The notes beneath the pieces are model-generated. The model saw nothing but the letters and a program-made list of their open reading frames with translations. It did not search any database and had not been told where the DNA came from. From Clostridiales bacterium (GTDB lineage Bacteria; Bacillota; Clostridia; Oscillospirales; Acutalibacteraceae), in assembly GCA_022799115.1 (NCBI GenBank), contig JAAWNT010000002.1, positions 88,411 to 152,410 of the forward strand: a DNA stretch of 64,000 nt, read 5' to 3'. The translations under genes were made by a program, and so were the position numbers. Positions 17,793 through 25,132 of the stretch are shown here, piece by piece (within the stretch, counting starts at the first letter, position 1; every line of letters starts with the position of its first letter).

Positions 17793-18142
17793 ATCAGATC
17801 CACCTCTTTGAGCCGGACGACGGCCGGCGTCGAATTCAAATTTCCCCGGATTGGGGATGGAAAATCGCCAAGGACGAAACGGTCCCGGCAAGCCGATATC
17901 CTAAGCCGGATCCCATGAAACGCTTAGAATATTGGAGCAACCTATAGGATACTGCATTCCCTTACAAAAATCAAGGCTTACAAGAACGGTTTTCACAAAA
18001 CCCGGAACGCTGCCGGTGTTGTTTCGATGACGGAAGCGGCAAGAGGGCCGGTTTGGCGCGGGGAAGCCATATGGCGGCGAGTTCCTTATAAAACGCTTTG
18101 CACGCCCAACCGGCGGGCCGGGGCGCTAGGAATCCCCAAAAA
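17793..18142. other. Intergenic upstream of ktrB
   Basis: No gene seen. A candidate minus-strand promoter (-35 TTGATT 17974-17969, 17 bp, -10 TATCCT 17951-17946) could serve ktrB; the -10 is imperfect. The palindrome CCTATAGG lies at 17941-17948. Confidence 0.35.
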
Positions 18143-18172
18143 TAAAAAAACCGGCACCATATTGATGCCGGT
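18143..18172 (-). terminator. Terminator of the small gene 18189-18437
   Basis: ACCGGCA/TGCCGGT arms (plus coordinates 18150-18172). The minus strand continues with TTTTTTTATTTTT. Confidence 0.85.
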
Positions 18173-18188
18173 ATGCGCGTTGTGTCGT

Positions 18189-18437
18189 TTAAACTTCGCC
18201 GGTGTCCCCCAGCAGATTGAATCGGAACAGCTTGGTTTCGTCGCTGGGATTTTCGCAGACAATATAGGCTTCAGCGATTTTACCTCCCTCAATCAGCTGC
18301 GTAAGCCCTACCAGCTGGCAAAGCTTGCTCTTCAGATTTAAGTGATCCCCTTCCCGGGTAACCAGATAAACGTTTCCCTCGCAGCTATCCAGCACGGAAA
18401 GGAAAGAAGGGACGTCCACATTATGCAGTTCAATCAT
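18189..18437 (-). CDS. Small soluble protein of unknown function, 82 residues
   Basis: The ATG at 18437 follows GGAGGATTTTAG; a longer frame to 18485 runs into the promoter and is rejected. The product (starting MIELHNVDVPSFLSVLD) has no signal or membrane helix and looks like a compact alpha/beta domain. It has its own consensus promoter and terminator, so it is a real, independently expressed gene. I do not recognise the family. The neighbours, ktrB and an ABC ATPase, give no clue. Confidence 0.8.
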   Translation of the reverse strand: MIELHNVDVPSFLSVLDSCEGNVYLVTREGDHLNLKSKLCQLVGLTQLIEGGKIAEAYIVCENPSDETKLFRFNLLGDTGEV

Positions 18438-18512
18438 TCTAAAATCCTCCTTCATCGTCAAAAAGACATGGCTTGTCGGAAACAAAATCCGGCCCTGCGG
18501 CGGGATGGATTT

Positions 18513-18540
18513 ATTATATCACAGATAACCCCGCTGTCAA
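18513..18540 (-). promoter_or_regulatory. Promoter of the small gene
   Basis: Minus strand: perfect -35 TTGACA (18540-18535), 16-bp spacer, perfect -10 TATAAT (18518-18513). Confidence 0.85.
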
Positions 18541-18628
18541 TCCAATCCAGGATAAATGAGGAAAAATGCCGGGTTCTTCGCATAAGAGGGAAAGACGCTC
18601 GAAGGAGAAACTTGCGGCATTCCTTCTT

Positions 18629-18658
18629 AAAAACCGATGAAAACGCCGGTTTTTCATC
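18629..18658 (-). terminator. Terminator of the orphan ABC ATPase gene
   Basis: AAAAACCG (18629-18636) pairs with CGGTTTTT (18647-18654), giving a U-tract on the minus strand. An alternative pairing GATGAAAA/TTTTCATC overlaps it. Confidence 0.7.
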
Positions 18659-18667
18659 CCAATGAGA

Positions 18668-19354
18668 TCAGGCCAGCCGTTCGTCCAAAACGATTTTTCC
18701 GTCGTGAATATGGATGACCCGATCCGATTTTTGGGCGATGGAATTGTCGTGCGTGATTAAAATCACGGTCCTTCCCTCCCGGTTGAGTTCGCGCAGGATG
18801 CGAATCACGTCCTCGCCCGACTTGGAATCCAGATTTCCGGTGGGTTCGTCGGCAAAGATGATGGGAGGACTGGCGGCAATGGCCCGCGCGATGGCCACCC
18901 TCTGCTGCTGGCCGCCCGACATCTCGGAGGGACGGTGGTTCAGGCGCTTTTTCAGACCCACCCGCACCAAGGACTGATAAACCAGCTTTTTGCGCTGCCC
19001 GCGATCCATCTTGCGGTAAATCAGGGGAAGCTCCACGTTTTCCATGGCGCTTAGGCTGGATACCAGATTGAATCCTTGAAAGATAAAGCCGATGCGCCGG
19101 TTGCGAATGTCGGACAATTTGTTGTCGCTCATGGAGGATACGTCCGATCCGTCCAGTAGATAGGCGCCCCGCGTGGGGGTATCCAGACACCCCAAAAGAT
19201 TCATCAGGGTGGATTTCCCCGACCCCGACTGCCCCACAATGGAGACGAATTCTCCGCTGTCGATTTGCAGGCTGACGCCGTCCAGCGCCCGAACCTCGGA
19301 ATCTCCCGCCCGGTATATTTTGTAGATATCCTGTAATTCAATCAAATGACCCAA
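18668..19354 (-). CDS. Orphan ABC ATPase, MacB/LolD type
   Basis: 228 residues. Walker A GQSGSGKST, Q-loop FQGFNLV, signature MSGGQQQRVAIARA, Walker B PPIIFADEPTGNLDS and a switch His in LITHDN are all intact. The EPTGNLDSKSG stretch is typical of ATPases that drive MacB/FtsX-type permeases exporting peptides, drugs or lipoproteins. No permease gene is adjacent on either side: the next gene on the right is divergent and the one on the left is an unrelated small gene. The ATPase therefore either works with a distant permease or has lost its partner. The start is the ATG at 19354. Confidence 0.9.
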   Translation of the reverse strand: MGHLIELQDIYKIYRAGDSEVRALDGVSLQIDSGEFVSIVGQSGSGKSTLMNLLGCLDTPTRGAYLLDGSDVSSMSDNKLSDIRNRRIGFIFQGFNLVSSLSAMENVELPLIYRKMDRGQRKKLVYQSLVRVGLKKRLNHRPSEMSGGQQQRVAIARAIAASPPIIFADEPTGNLDSKSGEDVIRILRELNREGRTVILITHDNSIAQKSDRVIHIHDGKIVLDERLA

Positions 19355-19421
19355 AATTTACCCGCTCCTTTTGCCGTTCTGTTGACCGCAGATAGTATGC
19401 CCAAAAAAAAGGAAAAGAACA

Positions 19422-19450
19422 ATGACAAGTCAATATGTTTGCGCTATAAT
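19422..19450 (+). promoter_or_regulatory. Promoter of the phosphohexomutase gene
   Basis: -35 ATGACA (19422-19427), 17-bp spacer, perfect -10 TATAAT (19445-19450). Confidence 0.75.
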
Positions 19451-19530
19451 AGACGGACAAGGAATCCCGAAACGGGCGCTGGATCAGGCACAGCAGCCAA
19501 GACGGCCGGCGATAAGAAGGAGGAAACGCC

Positions 19531-21060
19531 ATGTTGGACAAAAAATGGAAAATTTTAAAAAGCGGCACCGATATCCGGGGAGTGGCCACGGAAACAGAGG
19601 AACATACAATCAATCTTACGGACGAGACGGTGGAACGCATCATAAAAGGCTTTGCCCTTTGGCTGGAGGAAAAAACAGGAAAACAGAGCGGAGATATGAC
19701 GGTATCAGTGGGACGGGATTCCAGAATCTCGGGTCCGCGCATCCAATCTGCCGTATTGCGCGGCCTGACGGAAGCAGGATGCCGAGTATATAACTGCGGA
19801 TTGGCGTCCACTCCTTCCATGTTTATGACCACCGTGGAGCTTGGATGCGACGGCGCGGTGCAGATCACCGCAAGCCACCATCCCTATTTCCGAAACGGGC
19901 TCAAGTTTTTTACCAGAGACGGGGGCCTTGAGGGAAGCGACATTGAAGCCCTGCTTACTTACGCGCAGGAGGGAAAGGGGCCCCGTGCGGCCTGTGCGGG
20001 AACCGTGCAGGAAACGCCCTTTATGGAGACGTATTCCAAACGGCTGCGGGAGCTGATCTGCAAGCAAGTGCAGGCGGAGGACTACGAGCATCCTCTGAGC
20101 GGGTTTCATATCGTGGTGGACGCAGGCAACGGCGTGGGCGGATTTTATGCCCACGGGGTACTGGAACCCTTGGGGGCCGACGTGAGCGGAAGCCAGTTTT
20201 TGGAGCCGGACGGCATGTTTCCCAACCACATCCCCAACCCGGAGGATCCTCAGGCCATGCGTTCGATTTGCAAGGCCACGGTGGAGGCCGGGGCGGATCT
20301 GGGCGTGATCTTCGATACCGATGTGGACCGGGGAGGCGCAGTGGACGCCAACGGTCGGGAGCTTAACCGCAACCGATTGGTGGCGGTTGCCTCCGCCATC
20401 GCTTTGGAGGGAAACAAAGGCGCCACAATTGTCACCGATTCCATCACCTCAAGCGGACTGAAAACGTTTATTGAACAGGATTTGGGCGGAGTACATCACC
20501 GGTTCCAAAGAGGCTATAAGAATGTGATCAACGAGGCGCTGCGGCTCAATGCCCAGGGGATCTGTTGTCCACTTGCCATCGAGACTTCCGGACATGCGGC
20601 GTTGAAAGAGAATTATTTTTTGGACGACGGCGCCTATCTTGTGACCAAAATCATCATTAAAATGGCCCAGCTGAAAAAAGAAGGCAAAACGCTGGATCAC
20701 CTGATTGCGAATCTCAGGGAGCCGGTGGAAAGCCGGGAGGTGCGGCTGCCCATTTTGGAAGACGATTTCCGGGCATGCGGAATGCGGGTGATCGAAGCCT
20801 TGGAGGACTATGCAAAGAAGCAGCCCCATTGGAACATTGCGCCGGATAACCGGGAGGGAATCCGGGTGTCCTTTGATCCGGATCAGGGAGACGGGTGGTT
20901 CCTTCTTCGATTAAGCGTCCACGACCCCATTCTTCCTTTGAATGTGGAGAGCGATCAAACGGGAGGAACTCATACAATCCTAGAGAAGCTCTACGGGTTT
21001 TTACGCACGATTACGGGCGTGGATATCTCCCCTGTGGAACGGGAGCTCGCCGGGGAGTAA
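19531..21060 (+). CDS. Phosphomannomutase/phosphoglucomutase family protein
   Basis: 509 residues of the alpha-D-phosphohexomutase superfamily. The phosphoserine is S115 in ITASHHPYFRNG (usual TASHNP, here HHP). The metal loop DTDVDRGGAV, the sugar-binding ETSGHAALKE and a C-terminal phosphate-binding region with GVRVSFD-like spacing are present. These enzymes interconvert hexose 1- and 6-phosphates for cell-wall and exopolysaccharide precursors. Start is ATG at 19531 with AAGGAGG. Monocistronic, with a clear promoter and a terminator at 21178. The DTDVDRGG loop, with two Gly, suggests the ManB-like clostridial subgroup; the substrate (mannose, glucose or glucosamine) is not decided by the sequence. 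Confidence 0.9.
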   Translation: MLDKKWKILKSGTDIRGVATETEEHTINLTDETVERIIKGFALWLEEKTGKQSGDMTVSVGRDSRISGPRIQSAVLRGLTEAGCRVYNCGLASTPSMFMTTVELGCDGAVQITASHHPYFRNGLKFFTRDGGLEGSDIEALLTYAQEGKGPRAACAGTVQETPFMETYSKRLRELICKQVQAEDYEHPLSGFHIVVDAGNGVGGFYAHGVLEPLGADVSGSQFLEPDGMFPNHIPNPEDPQAMRSICKATVEAGADLGVIFDTDVDRGGAVDANGRELNRNRLVAVASAIALEGNKGATIVTDSITSSGLKTFIEQDLGGVHHRFQRGYKNVINEALRLNAQGICCPLAIETSGHAALKENYFLDDGAYLVTKIIIKMAQLKKEGKTLDHLIANLREPVESREVRLPILEDDFRACGMRVIEALEDYAKKQPHWNIAPDNREGIRVSFDPDQGDGWFLLRLSVHDPILPLNVESDQTGGTHTILEKLYGFLRTITGVDISPVERELAGE

Positions 21061-21547
21061 AAGCCGGATCATCGGATGAGGCCATACAGGGAAAGAGGGG
21101 AGCTCCATCCGCTGGAAAACGGGGGGCCGTTCTCCGTTCTGGTTTTCCGATTACAAATCCAAAAGAATACAAATTCAGGGAAAAAGCATGGATGCGGGGA
21201 GAATGCCTCGGCTCCATGCTTTTTTCCGTATCAGGCCAAGAAAGGGGAGCAGCGAAGAACAGGAGGGGATAACGGCACGAATTTTTTCACTCTGCGGCGA
21301 GAGATCCTGGCGGTGTCGCAGATAGAGGAAAAGTATGGGCGCATGGGGGGCCGGGCCAAAAGCAAGACGCCTTGGGCGCTTTTTCCAATTTGCCGGGCAA
21401 ACCCGGAACTTGGGACTGGCTGGAAAAGAAGGGGCCAAAGGAACAAGAAGCCCTCCCGTCCCAATGATCGGGTAAAAGAAGGGAGGGGCGCGGCCGCTTC
21501 CCTTACGGTTTCACCGCGGGTGGAGGTCTGGGGAAAACCACATAAAA
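21061..21547. other. Intergenic region with hairpins, no gene recognised
   Basis: Long frames exist on both strands but show no ribosome sites or domain content. The stretch holds a terminator (21178-21227) and a CCCTCCC/GGGAGGG inverted repeat (21451-21457 with 21481-21487) whose function is not evident. Confidence 0.5.
21178..21227 (+). terminator. Terminator after the phosphohexomutase gene
   Basis: GCATGGA (21186-21192) and TCCATGC (21213-21219), flanked by A and T runs, about 120 nt after the stop. Confidence 0.75.
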
Positions 21548-21585
21548 AAGAACGCCTTTGATGCGTCAACACCAAAAGCGTTCTT
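21548..21585 (-). terminator. Terminator of the NifU-like/GGGtGRT operon
   Basis: AAGAACGC (21548-21555) pairs with GCGTTCTT (21578-21585). The stem continues through TTTG/CAAA, and the minus strand then reads TTTTTTAT. Confidence 0.85.
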
Positions 21586-21614
21586 ATGAAAAAACGGTAA
21601 CGTATTGCCCTCGC

Positions 21615-22625
21615 TTATTTGGCAAGCCCTTCGGCTACCGCCACGGCGCACGCAACAGTCGCGCCCACCATGGGGTTATTGCCCATACCGATCAGGCCCA
21701 TCATTTCCACGTGAGCGGGAACGGAAGAGGAACCTGCAAACTGGGCGTCGCCGTGCATGCGGCCCATGGAGTCGGTAAGACCATAGGAAGCGGGACCGGC
21801 CGCCATGTTGTCCGGATGCAGGGTACGTCCGGTGCCGCCGCCGGAGGCGACGGAGAAATACTTCTTATTGTTTTCACCGGCCCATTTTTTGTAGGTGCCG
21901 GCCACCAGATGCTGGAAGCGGGTGGGGTTGGTGGAGTTACCGGTGATGGACACATCCACGCCCTCTTTCTTCATAATGGCCACGCCCTCCAACACATCGT
22001 TGGCGCCGTAGCATTTCACAGCGGCTCTCTCGCCGTTGGAGAAGGCCTTCTCCTCCACCACGCTGAGCTCGTCGTTGTAGAAGTCATACTCGGTCTTCAC
22101 ATAGGTGAAGCCGTTGATTCTAGAAATGATATAGGCCGCGTCTTTTCCCAAACCGTTGAGGATAATGCGCAGCGGCTCCTTGCGCGCGCGGTTGGCGGTA
22201 CGGGCGATTCCAATGGCGCCTTCTGCGGCGGCAAAGGACTCATGACCGGCCAGGAAGGCGAAACATTTGGTTTCGTCCCTTAACAGCATCGCGCCCAGAT
22301 TGCCGTGACCCAAGCCAACCTTTCTCTGTTCCGCAACGGAACCGGGAATACAGAAGGCCTCCAGGCCGATTCCGATCGCCTCGGCGGCATCGGCGGCGGT
22401 TTTTACATTTTTCTTAATTGCGACAGCGCAGCCCAGGGTATAGGCCCAAGAGGCGTTTTCAAACGCGATGGGCTGAACTCCCTTGACGATGGCGTCGGCA
22501 TCCACGCCCTTGCTCAGGCAAAGGTCGCGCGCGTCTTCGAGACTGGCCAGGCCATACTCGGCAAGACACTTTTCTATTTTGGCCATTCTTCTCTCTTTGC
22601 CCTCAAACTTAACATCGTTAGCCAT
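21615..22625 (-). CDS. GGGtGRT-motif protein of unknown function
   Basis: 336 residues carrying the defining motif GGGTGRTLHP at about residue 270. Other Gly-rich conserved-looking parts are GLGHGNLGAMLLRDE, FLAGHESFAAAEGAIGI, FAYTL-type helices and VPAHVEMMGLIGMGNNPMVGATVACAVAVAEG. No signal peptide or clear membrane segment, so it is probably cytoplasmic. It is the second gene of a minus-strand operon, 39 nt behind a NifU-N-like scaffold protein. I recall these two families being annotated side by side in many anaerobes, which suggests a joint role around Fe-S or other metal-sulfur cofactors. No activity is known to me. Start ATG at 22625. Confidence 0.85.
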   Translation of the reverse strand: MANDVKFEGKERRMAKIEKCLAEYGLASLEDARDLCLSKGVDADAIVKGVQPIAFENASWAYTLGCAVAIKKNVKTAADAAEAIGIGLEAFCIPGSVAEQRKVGLGHGNLGAMLLRDETKCFAFLAGHESFAAAEGAIGIARTANRARKEPLRIILNGLGKDAAYIISRINGFTYVKTEYDFYNDELSVVEEKAFSNGERAAVKCYGANDVLEGVAIMKKEGVDVSITGNSTNPTRFQHLVAGTYKKWAGENNKKYFSVASGGGTGRTLHPDNMAAGPASYGLTDSMGRMHGDAQFAGSSSVPAHVEMMGLIGMGNNPMVGATVACAVAVAEGLAK

Positions 22626-22664
22626 AGTAGCTTTGTCCTCCTTATTGTCGTATGGTCCTGCGGC

Positions 22665-23357
22665 TTATTCTTCCCTCGGATCGATATACTTGGCGGCGCC
22701 GTCGTAGCGGCCGTACTGACCGATATTCTTTTCATAGGCCTCTTTGGGATCCACGCCGTGACGAATATCCTCCAGCATCTTTCCGAGCTTTACGAACTTA
22801 TAACCGATTACCTCGTCGTTTTCATCCAAAGCGGTGGAAAGCACATAGCCCTCCGCCATCTCCATGAAGCGGACGCCCTTGGCCTTGGTGCTGAACATGG
22901 TACCCACCTGAGAGCGCAGGCCCTTGCCCAGATCCTCCAGGCTGGCGCCAACCGGAAGACCGCCTTCCGAAAACGCGGTCTGGCTGCGGCCATAGGCCAG
23001 CTGCTTAAAGATTTCGCGCATCGCTACGTTGATGGCGTCGCACACCAAGTCGGTATTCAGGCATTCCAAAAGGGTTTTTCCAGGCAGAATCTCCGCGGCC
23101 ATGGCGGCGGAGTGGGTCATACCGGAGCAGCCCAGGGTTTCCACCAGAGCCTCTTCCACAATACCGTCTTTCACATTCAGGGTTAATTTGCAGGCGCCCT
23201 GCTGGGGAGCGCACCAGCCCACGCCATGAGATAAACCAGAGATGTCCTTGATCTCATAGGCTTTTACCCACTTTCCCTCTTCCGGGATCGGGGCGGGACC
23301 GTGATGAGGTCCTTTGGCTACAGTACACATTTGTTCCACTTCATGGGAATAATTCAT
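22665..23357 (-). CDS. NifU-like Fe-S cluster scaffold-type protein
   Basis: 230 residues. The central part has the U-type scaffold layout: a first Cys region GWCAPQQGACKLTLNV, then LGCSGMTHSAAMAAEILPGKTLLE and a later segment without the third usual Cys in its usual place. The protein is longer than IscU (about 130) because of N- and C-terminal extensions, including YGRSQTAFSEGGLPVGASLEDLGKG. ATG at 23357 follows AAAGGAG; a longer frame to 23477 is upstream of the promoter start and rejected. First gene of the operon with the GGGtGRT protein. Promoter at 23517-23545. Role in cluster assembly is inferred from the fold, not shown. Confidence 0.82.
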   Translation of the reverse strand: MNYSHEVEQMCTVAKGPHHGPAPIPEEGKWVKAYEIKDISGLSHGVGWCAPQQGACKLTLNVKDGIVEEALVETLGCSGMTHSAAMAAEILPGKTLLECLNTDLVCDAINVAMREIFKQLAYGRSQTAFSEGGLPVGASLEDLGKGLRSQVGTMFSTKAKGVRFMEMAEGYVLSTALDENDEVIGYKFVKLGKMLEDIRHGVDPKEAYEKNIGQYGRYDGAAKYIDPREE

Positions 23358-23516
23358 ATCGGTACTCCTTTCGGTTTGGGTTTCCTTCGCTTTCTTGCGG
23401 CGGGGCTTCGGAAGCGGCGCTGCCGTCCGTTCCAGATCCGGAGGACCGGAAGGAAGGGGCGAAAATGCCGGTCCCATGCGGAGTCCGCCTGTTCACAAAG
23501 GTATGAACATAAATCA

Positions 23517-23560
23517 ATTATAAGCATAATTCCTACAATTATCAAGAGTTTCCTATAGGA
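23517..23560 (-). promoter_or_regulatory. Promoter of the NifU-like/GGGtGRT operon with upstream palindrome
   Basis: Minus strand: -35 TTGATA (23545-23540), 17-bp spacer, perfect -10 TATAAT (23522-23517). A perfect palindrome TCCTATAGGA (23551-23560) lies 5 bp upstream of the -35 box and could bind an activator or repressor. Confidence 0.75.
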
Positions 23561-23580
23561 TTGAAAAAAATTTAACAGCA
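23560..23580. repeat. 21-nt direct repeat, copy 1
   Basis: This 21-mer (ATTGAAAAAAAT..AACAGCA) recurs at 23739-23759 with a single mismatch. Copy 1 sits upstream of the NifU-like operon promoter; copy 2 covers the transcription start region of the glyoxalase-fold gene. Confidence 0.6.
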
Positions 23581-23711
23581 GCGAACAAAGCTTGCGTCAA
23601 ATAGGCGGCAAAATTGATCATTATGCGCTTAATCCAAAAGAAAAGGCGGGAAAAGACCGCCCCGTTGTGGGGAGGCCGCGCTTACTGCGCCGGACGACAA
23701 GTTCTCAGGAG

Positions 23712-23740
23712 TTGATGAAATGCAGAACCGGTATTATAAT
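23712..23740 (+). promoter_or_regulatory. Promoter of the glyoxalase-fold gene
   Basis: -35 TTGATG (23712-23717), 17-bp spacer, perfect -10 TATAAT (23735-23740). Confidence 0.7.
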
Positions 23741-23759
23741 TGAAAAAAATATAACAGCA
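23739..23759. repeat. 21-nt direct repeat, copy 2
   Basis: Matches 23560-23580 at 20 of 21 positions in the same orientation; it lies directly after the -10 box of the glyoxalase-fold gene. Confidence 0.6.
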
Positions 23760-23774
23760 AAGGAAGGAATCAAT

Positions 23775-24140
23775 TTGACAAGCACATTTTTACACGTTAA
23801 TTTTAACGTGCTCGATCTGGACCGATCTCTGGAATTTTATGAGCGGGCGCTGGGCCTTACCGAGCTCCGCCGCAAGGAAGCGCCGGACGGCTCGTTTATC
23901 ATCGTGTTTTTAAGCGACGGCCGCTCGCCCTATCTGCTGGAACTCACCTGGCTGCGGGACCGCAAAGAGCCGTATAACCTGGGGGATAACGAAATCCATC
24001 TGGCGGTTCGGGTGGAGAATAAGCGGGAGGCTTATCAGCTCCATCAAAACATGGGTTGTATCTGTTATGAAAACAAAGACATGGATCTTTATTTCATTGC
24101 CGATCCGGACGGCTACTGGATAGAAATCCTGGACCGCTGA
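23775..24140 (+). CDS. Glyoxalase I-like (VOC superfamily) protein
   Basis: 121 residues, start TTG at 23775 behind AAGGAAGG; the frame upstream to 23592 contains the promoter. Two beta-alpha-beta-beta-beta modules give the four metal ligands expected for glyoxalase I: His in HVNFNVLDLDRSLEFYERA, Glu in LLELTW, His in EIHLAVRV and the terminal Glu in YWIEILDR. That pattern favours a lactoylglutathione lyase-type or related metal-dependent lyase detoxifying methylglyoxal; other VOC activities remain possible. Monocistronic with its own promoter and a strong bidirectional terminator. Confidence 0.88.
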   Translation: MTSTFLHVNFNVLDLDRSLEFYERALGLTELRRKEAPDGSFIIVFLSDGRSPYLLELTWLRDRKEPYNLGDNEIHLAVRVENKREAYQLHQNMGCICYENKDMDLYFIADPDGYWIEILDR

Positions 24141-24195
24141 CCAAATCAAAACGGTCCGATTGAACCAATCTAAGTTTCGATATTTGGACAGCAAG

Positions 24196-24230
24196 AATAG
24201 CGCGCACCACTTTCAGGCGCGCGCTATTTT
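24196..24230. terminator. Bidirectional terminator between the glyoxalase-fold and padR genes
   Basis: AATAGCGCGC (24196-24205) pairs with GCGCGCTATT (24219-24228); T residues flank it on the plus side and A residues on the other. Confidence 0.85.
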
Positions 24231-24253
24231 CGTATTGTGCATACGTTTTTGGA

Positions 24254-24697
24254 TTATTCCTGAGGTTCCCCGGCGGCAACGGTCTCCGGTACGGTTGCGT
24301 CTTTACAGTTCACGCTGGAGCACTCCGTCGTATCCTCTGAATTGAAGATCATTTCTACGGCGTCCACCAATTTGTGATATTCATCGCGCAAAGAATTCAT
24401 ATAAGCCGTGCCCTCTGGGGTGACTTCATAATATTTGCGCAGACGGTTATCCTCAGAGACGCATTTCGCGTATTCCTTGATAAACCCAAACTTTTGCAAC
24501 CGGTAGATCGCAGGATACAGGGTGGCCACGCTGTAAGCGGACTGACTCCTGTAATCGAGAGCCTGAATCATTTCGTAAACGTACATAGGTTTTTCGCCCA
24601 GCAGGAACAGGACGAGCATTTCTGTCGTCGCTTTTTTAAAGTTATCTTTCATACCGTCCGCTGTTCCGCTTTTTCCATTGTTAAAATTTTCCGTCAT
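24254..24697 (-). CDS. PadR-family transcriptional regulator
   Basis: 147 residues. The winged helix spans about 25-110, with TTEMLVLFLLGEKPMYVYEM and ATLYPAIYRLQKFGFIKEY, the latter being the PadR recognition region, followed by RKYYEVTPEG. The C-terminal tail is short and carries two Cys (CSSVNC). Start ATG at 24697. Its promoter at 24742-24770 is overlapped by a palindrome, so it most likely represses itself. No other gene follows it on the minus strand before the terminator, so its targets must include other loci. Confidence 0.9.
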   Translation of the reverse strand: MTENFNNGKSGTADGMKDNFKKATTEMLVLFLLGEKPMYVYEMIQALDYRSQSAYSVATLYPAIYRLQKFGFIKEYAKCVSEDNRLRKYYEVTPEGTAYMNSLRDEYHKLVDAVEMIFNSEDTTECSSVNCKDATVPETVAAGEPQE

Positions 24698-24734
24698 GCC
24701 ATCTCCACTCTATCCCTATTCATAATGTTATTTT

Positions 24735-24770
24735 TAATGGTAGTATACTACATTACTTAATAGATATCAA
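24735..24770 (-). promoter_or_regulatory. padR promoter with overlapping palindrome
   Basis: Minus strand: -35 TTGATA (24770-24765), 17 bp, -10 TATACT (24747-24742). The perfect palindrome GTAGTATACTAC (24740-24751), extended by TAAT/ATTA flanks, covers the -10 box. Confidence 0.8.
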
Positions 24771-24829
24771 CAAATTATTGTTAATAAATTTGAATTTGGG
24801 AAAAATTATTTTTAAATTATTGTTTGTTA

Positions 24830-24858
24830 TTGACTCATAATATTTTTAATGATATAAT
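24830..24858 (+). promoter_or_regulatory. Promoter of a candidate small RNA
   Basis: -35 TTGACT (24830-24835), 17-bp spacer, perfect -10 TATAAT (24853-24858), with no gene directly downstream. Confidence 0.75.
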
Positions 24859-24864
24859 CATATG

Positions 24865-24998
24865 TAACGAATTGTGAAATATGCACTGCAAACAGAGCAT
24901 TTACTTCTTAAAGAATAGTGAGTGCGGAATTTTTTTTGTTTACACCAAAACCTTCCCATACATGCGGCCTGGCAAATTTTTTTGCCGGGTCGTTTTTC
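24865..24998 (+). ncRNA. Candidate small RNA of about 130 nt
   Basis: Bounded by a near-consensus promoter (24830-24858) and a 12-bp terminator (24965-24998). The interior can fold: GCACT (24883-24887) pairs with AGTGC, and ACTTCTT pairs with AAGAATAGT-type sequence. An open frame from 24881 has no ribosome site and reads through the terminator, so coding is unlikely. It matches no riboswitch or housekeeping RNA that I recognise. It could also be an attenuated leader of the lipoprotein gene at 25133, although that gene has its own -10 (25060-25065). Confidence 0.5.
24965..24998 (+). terminator. Terminator of the candidate small RNA
   Basis: CGGCCTGGCAAA (24965-24976) and TTTGCCGGGTCG (24981-24992) form 12 pairs including two G-U, followed by TTTTTCTGTTTTTT. 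Confidence 0.9.
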
Positions 24999-25132
24999 TG
25001 TTTTTTGATAAAAATACAAAATAGTTGTCCGAAGACTCGTCTTTTCGATCAATTTATGATATAATAAGCGCTGCTTAAATCGTAAAAACGGTCCGATGGC
25101 CGGATTGGAAAAGTAAGAAAGGAAGCGTTACA

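Noticed and set aside
17793..17950. c-di-AMP (ydaO-type) riboswitch before ktrB
   Set aside because: I could not find the conserved GGGGGAACC/GGGTGAATC-type segments or the required helices.
23592..23774. N-terminal extension of the glyoxalase-fold protein
   Set aside because: The region contains the promoter, and the VOC fold starts right after the TTG at 23775.
24881..25024. A 47-codon reading frame inside the small RNA candidate
   Set aside because: No ribosome site, and it crosses the strong terminator at 24965-24998.
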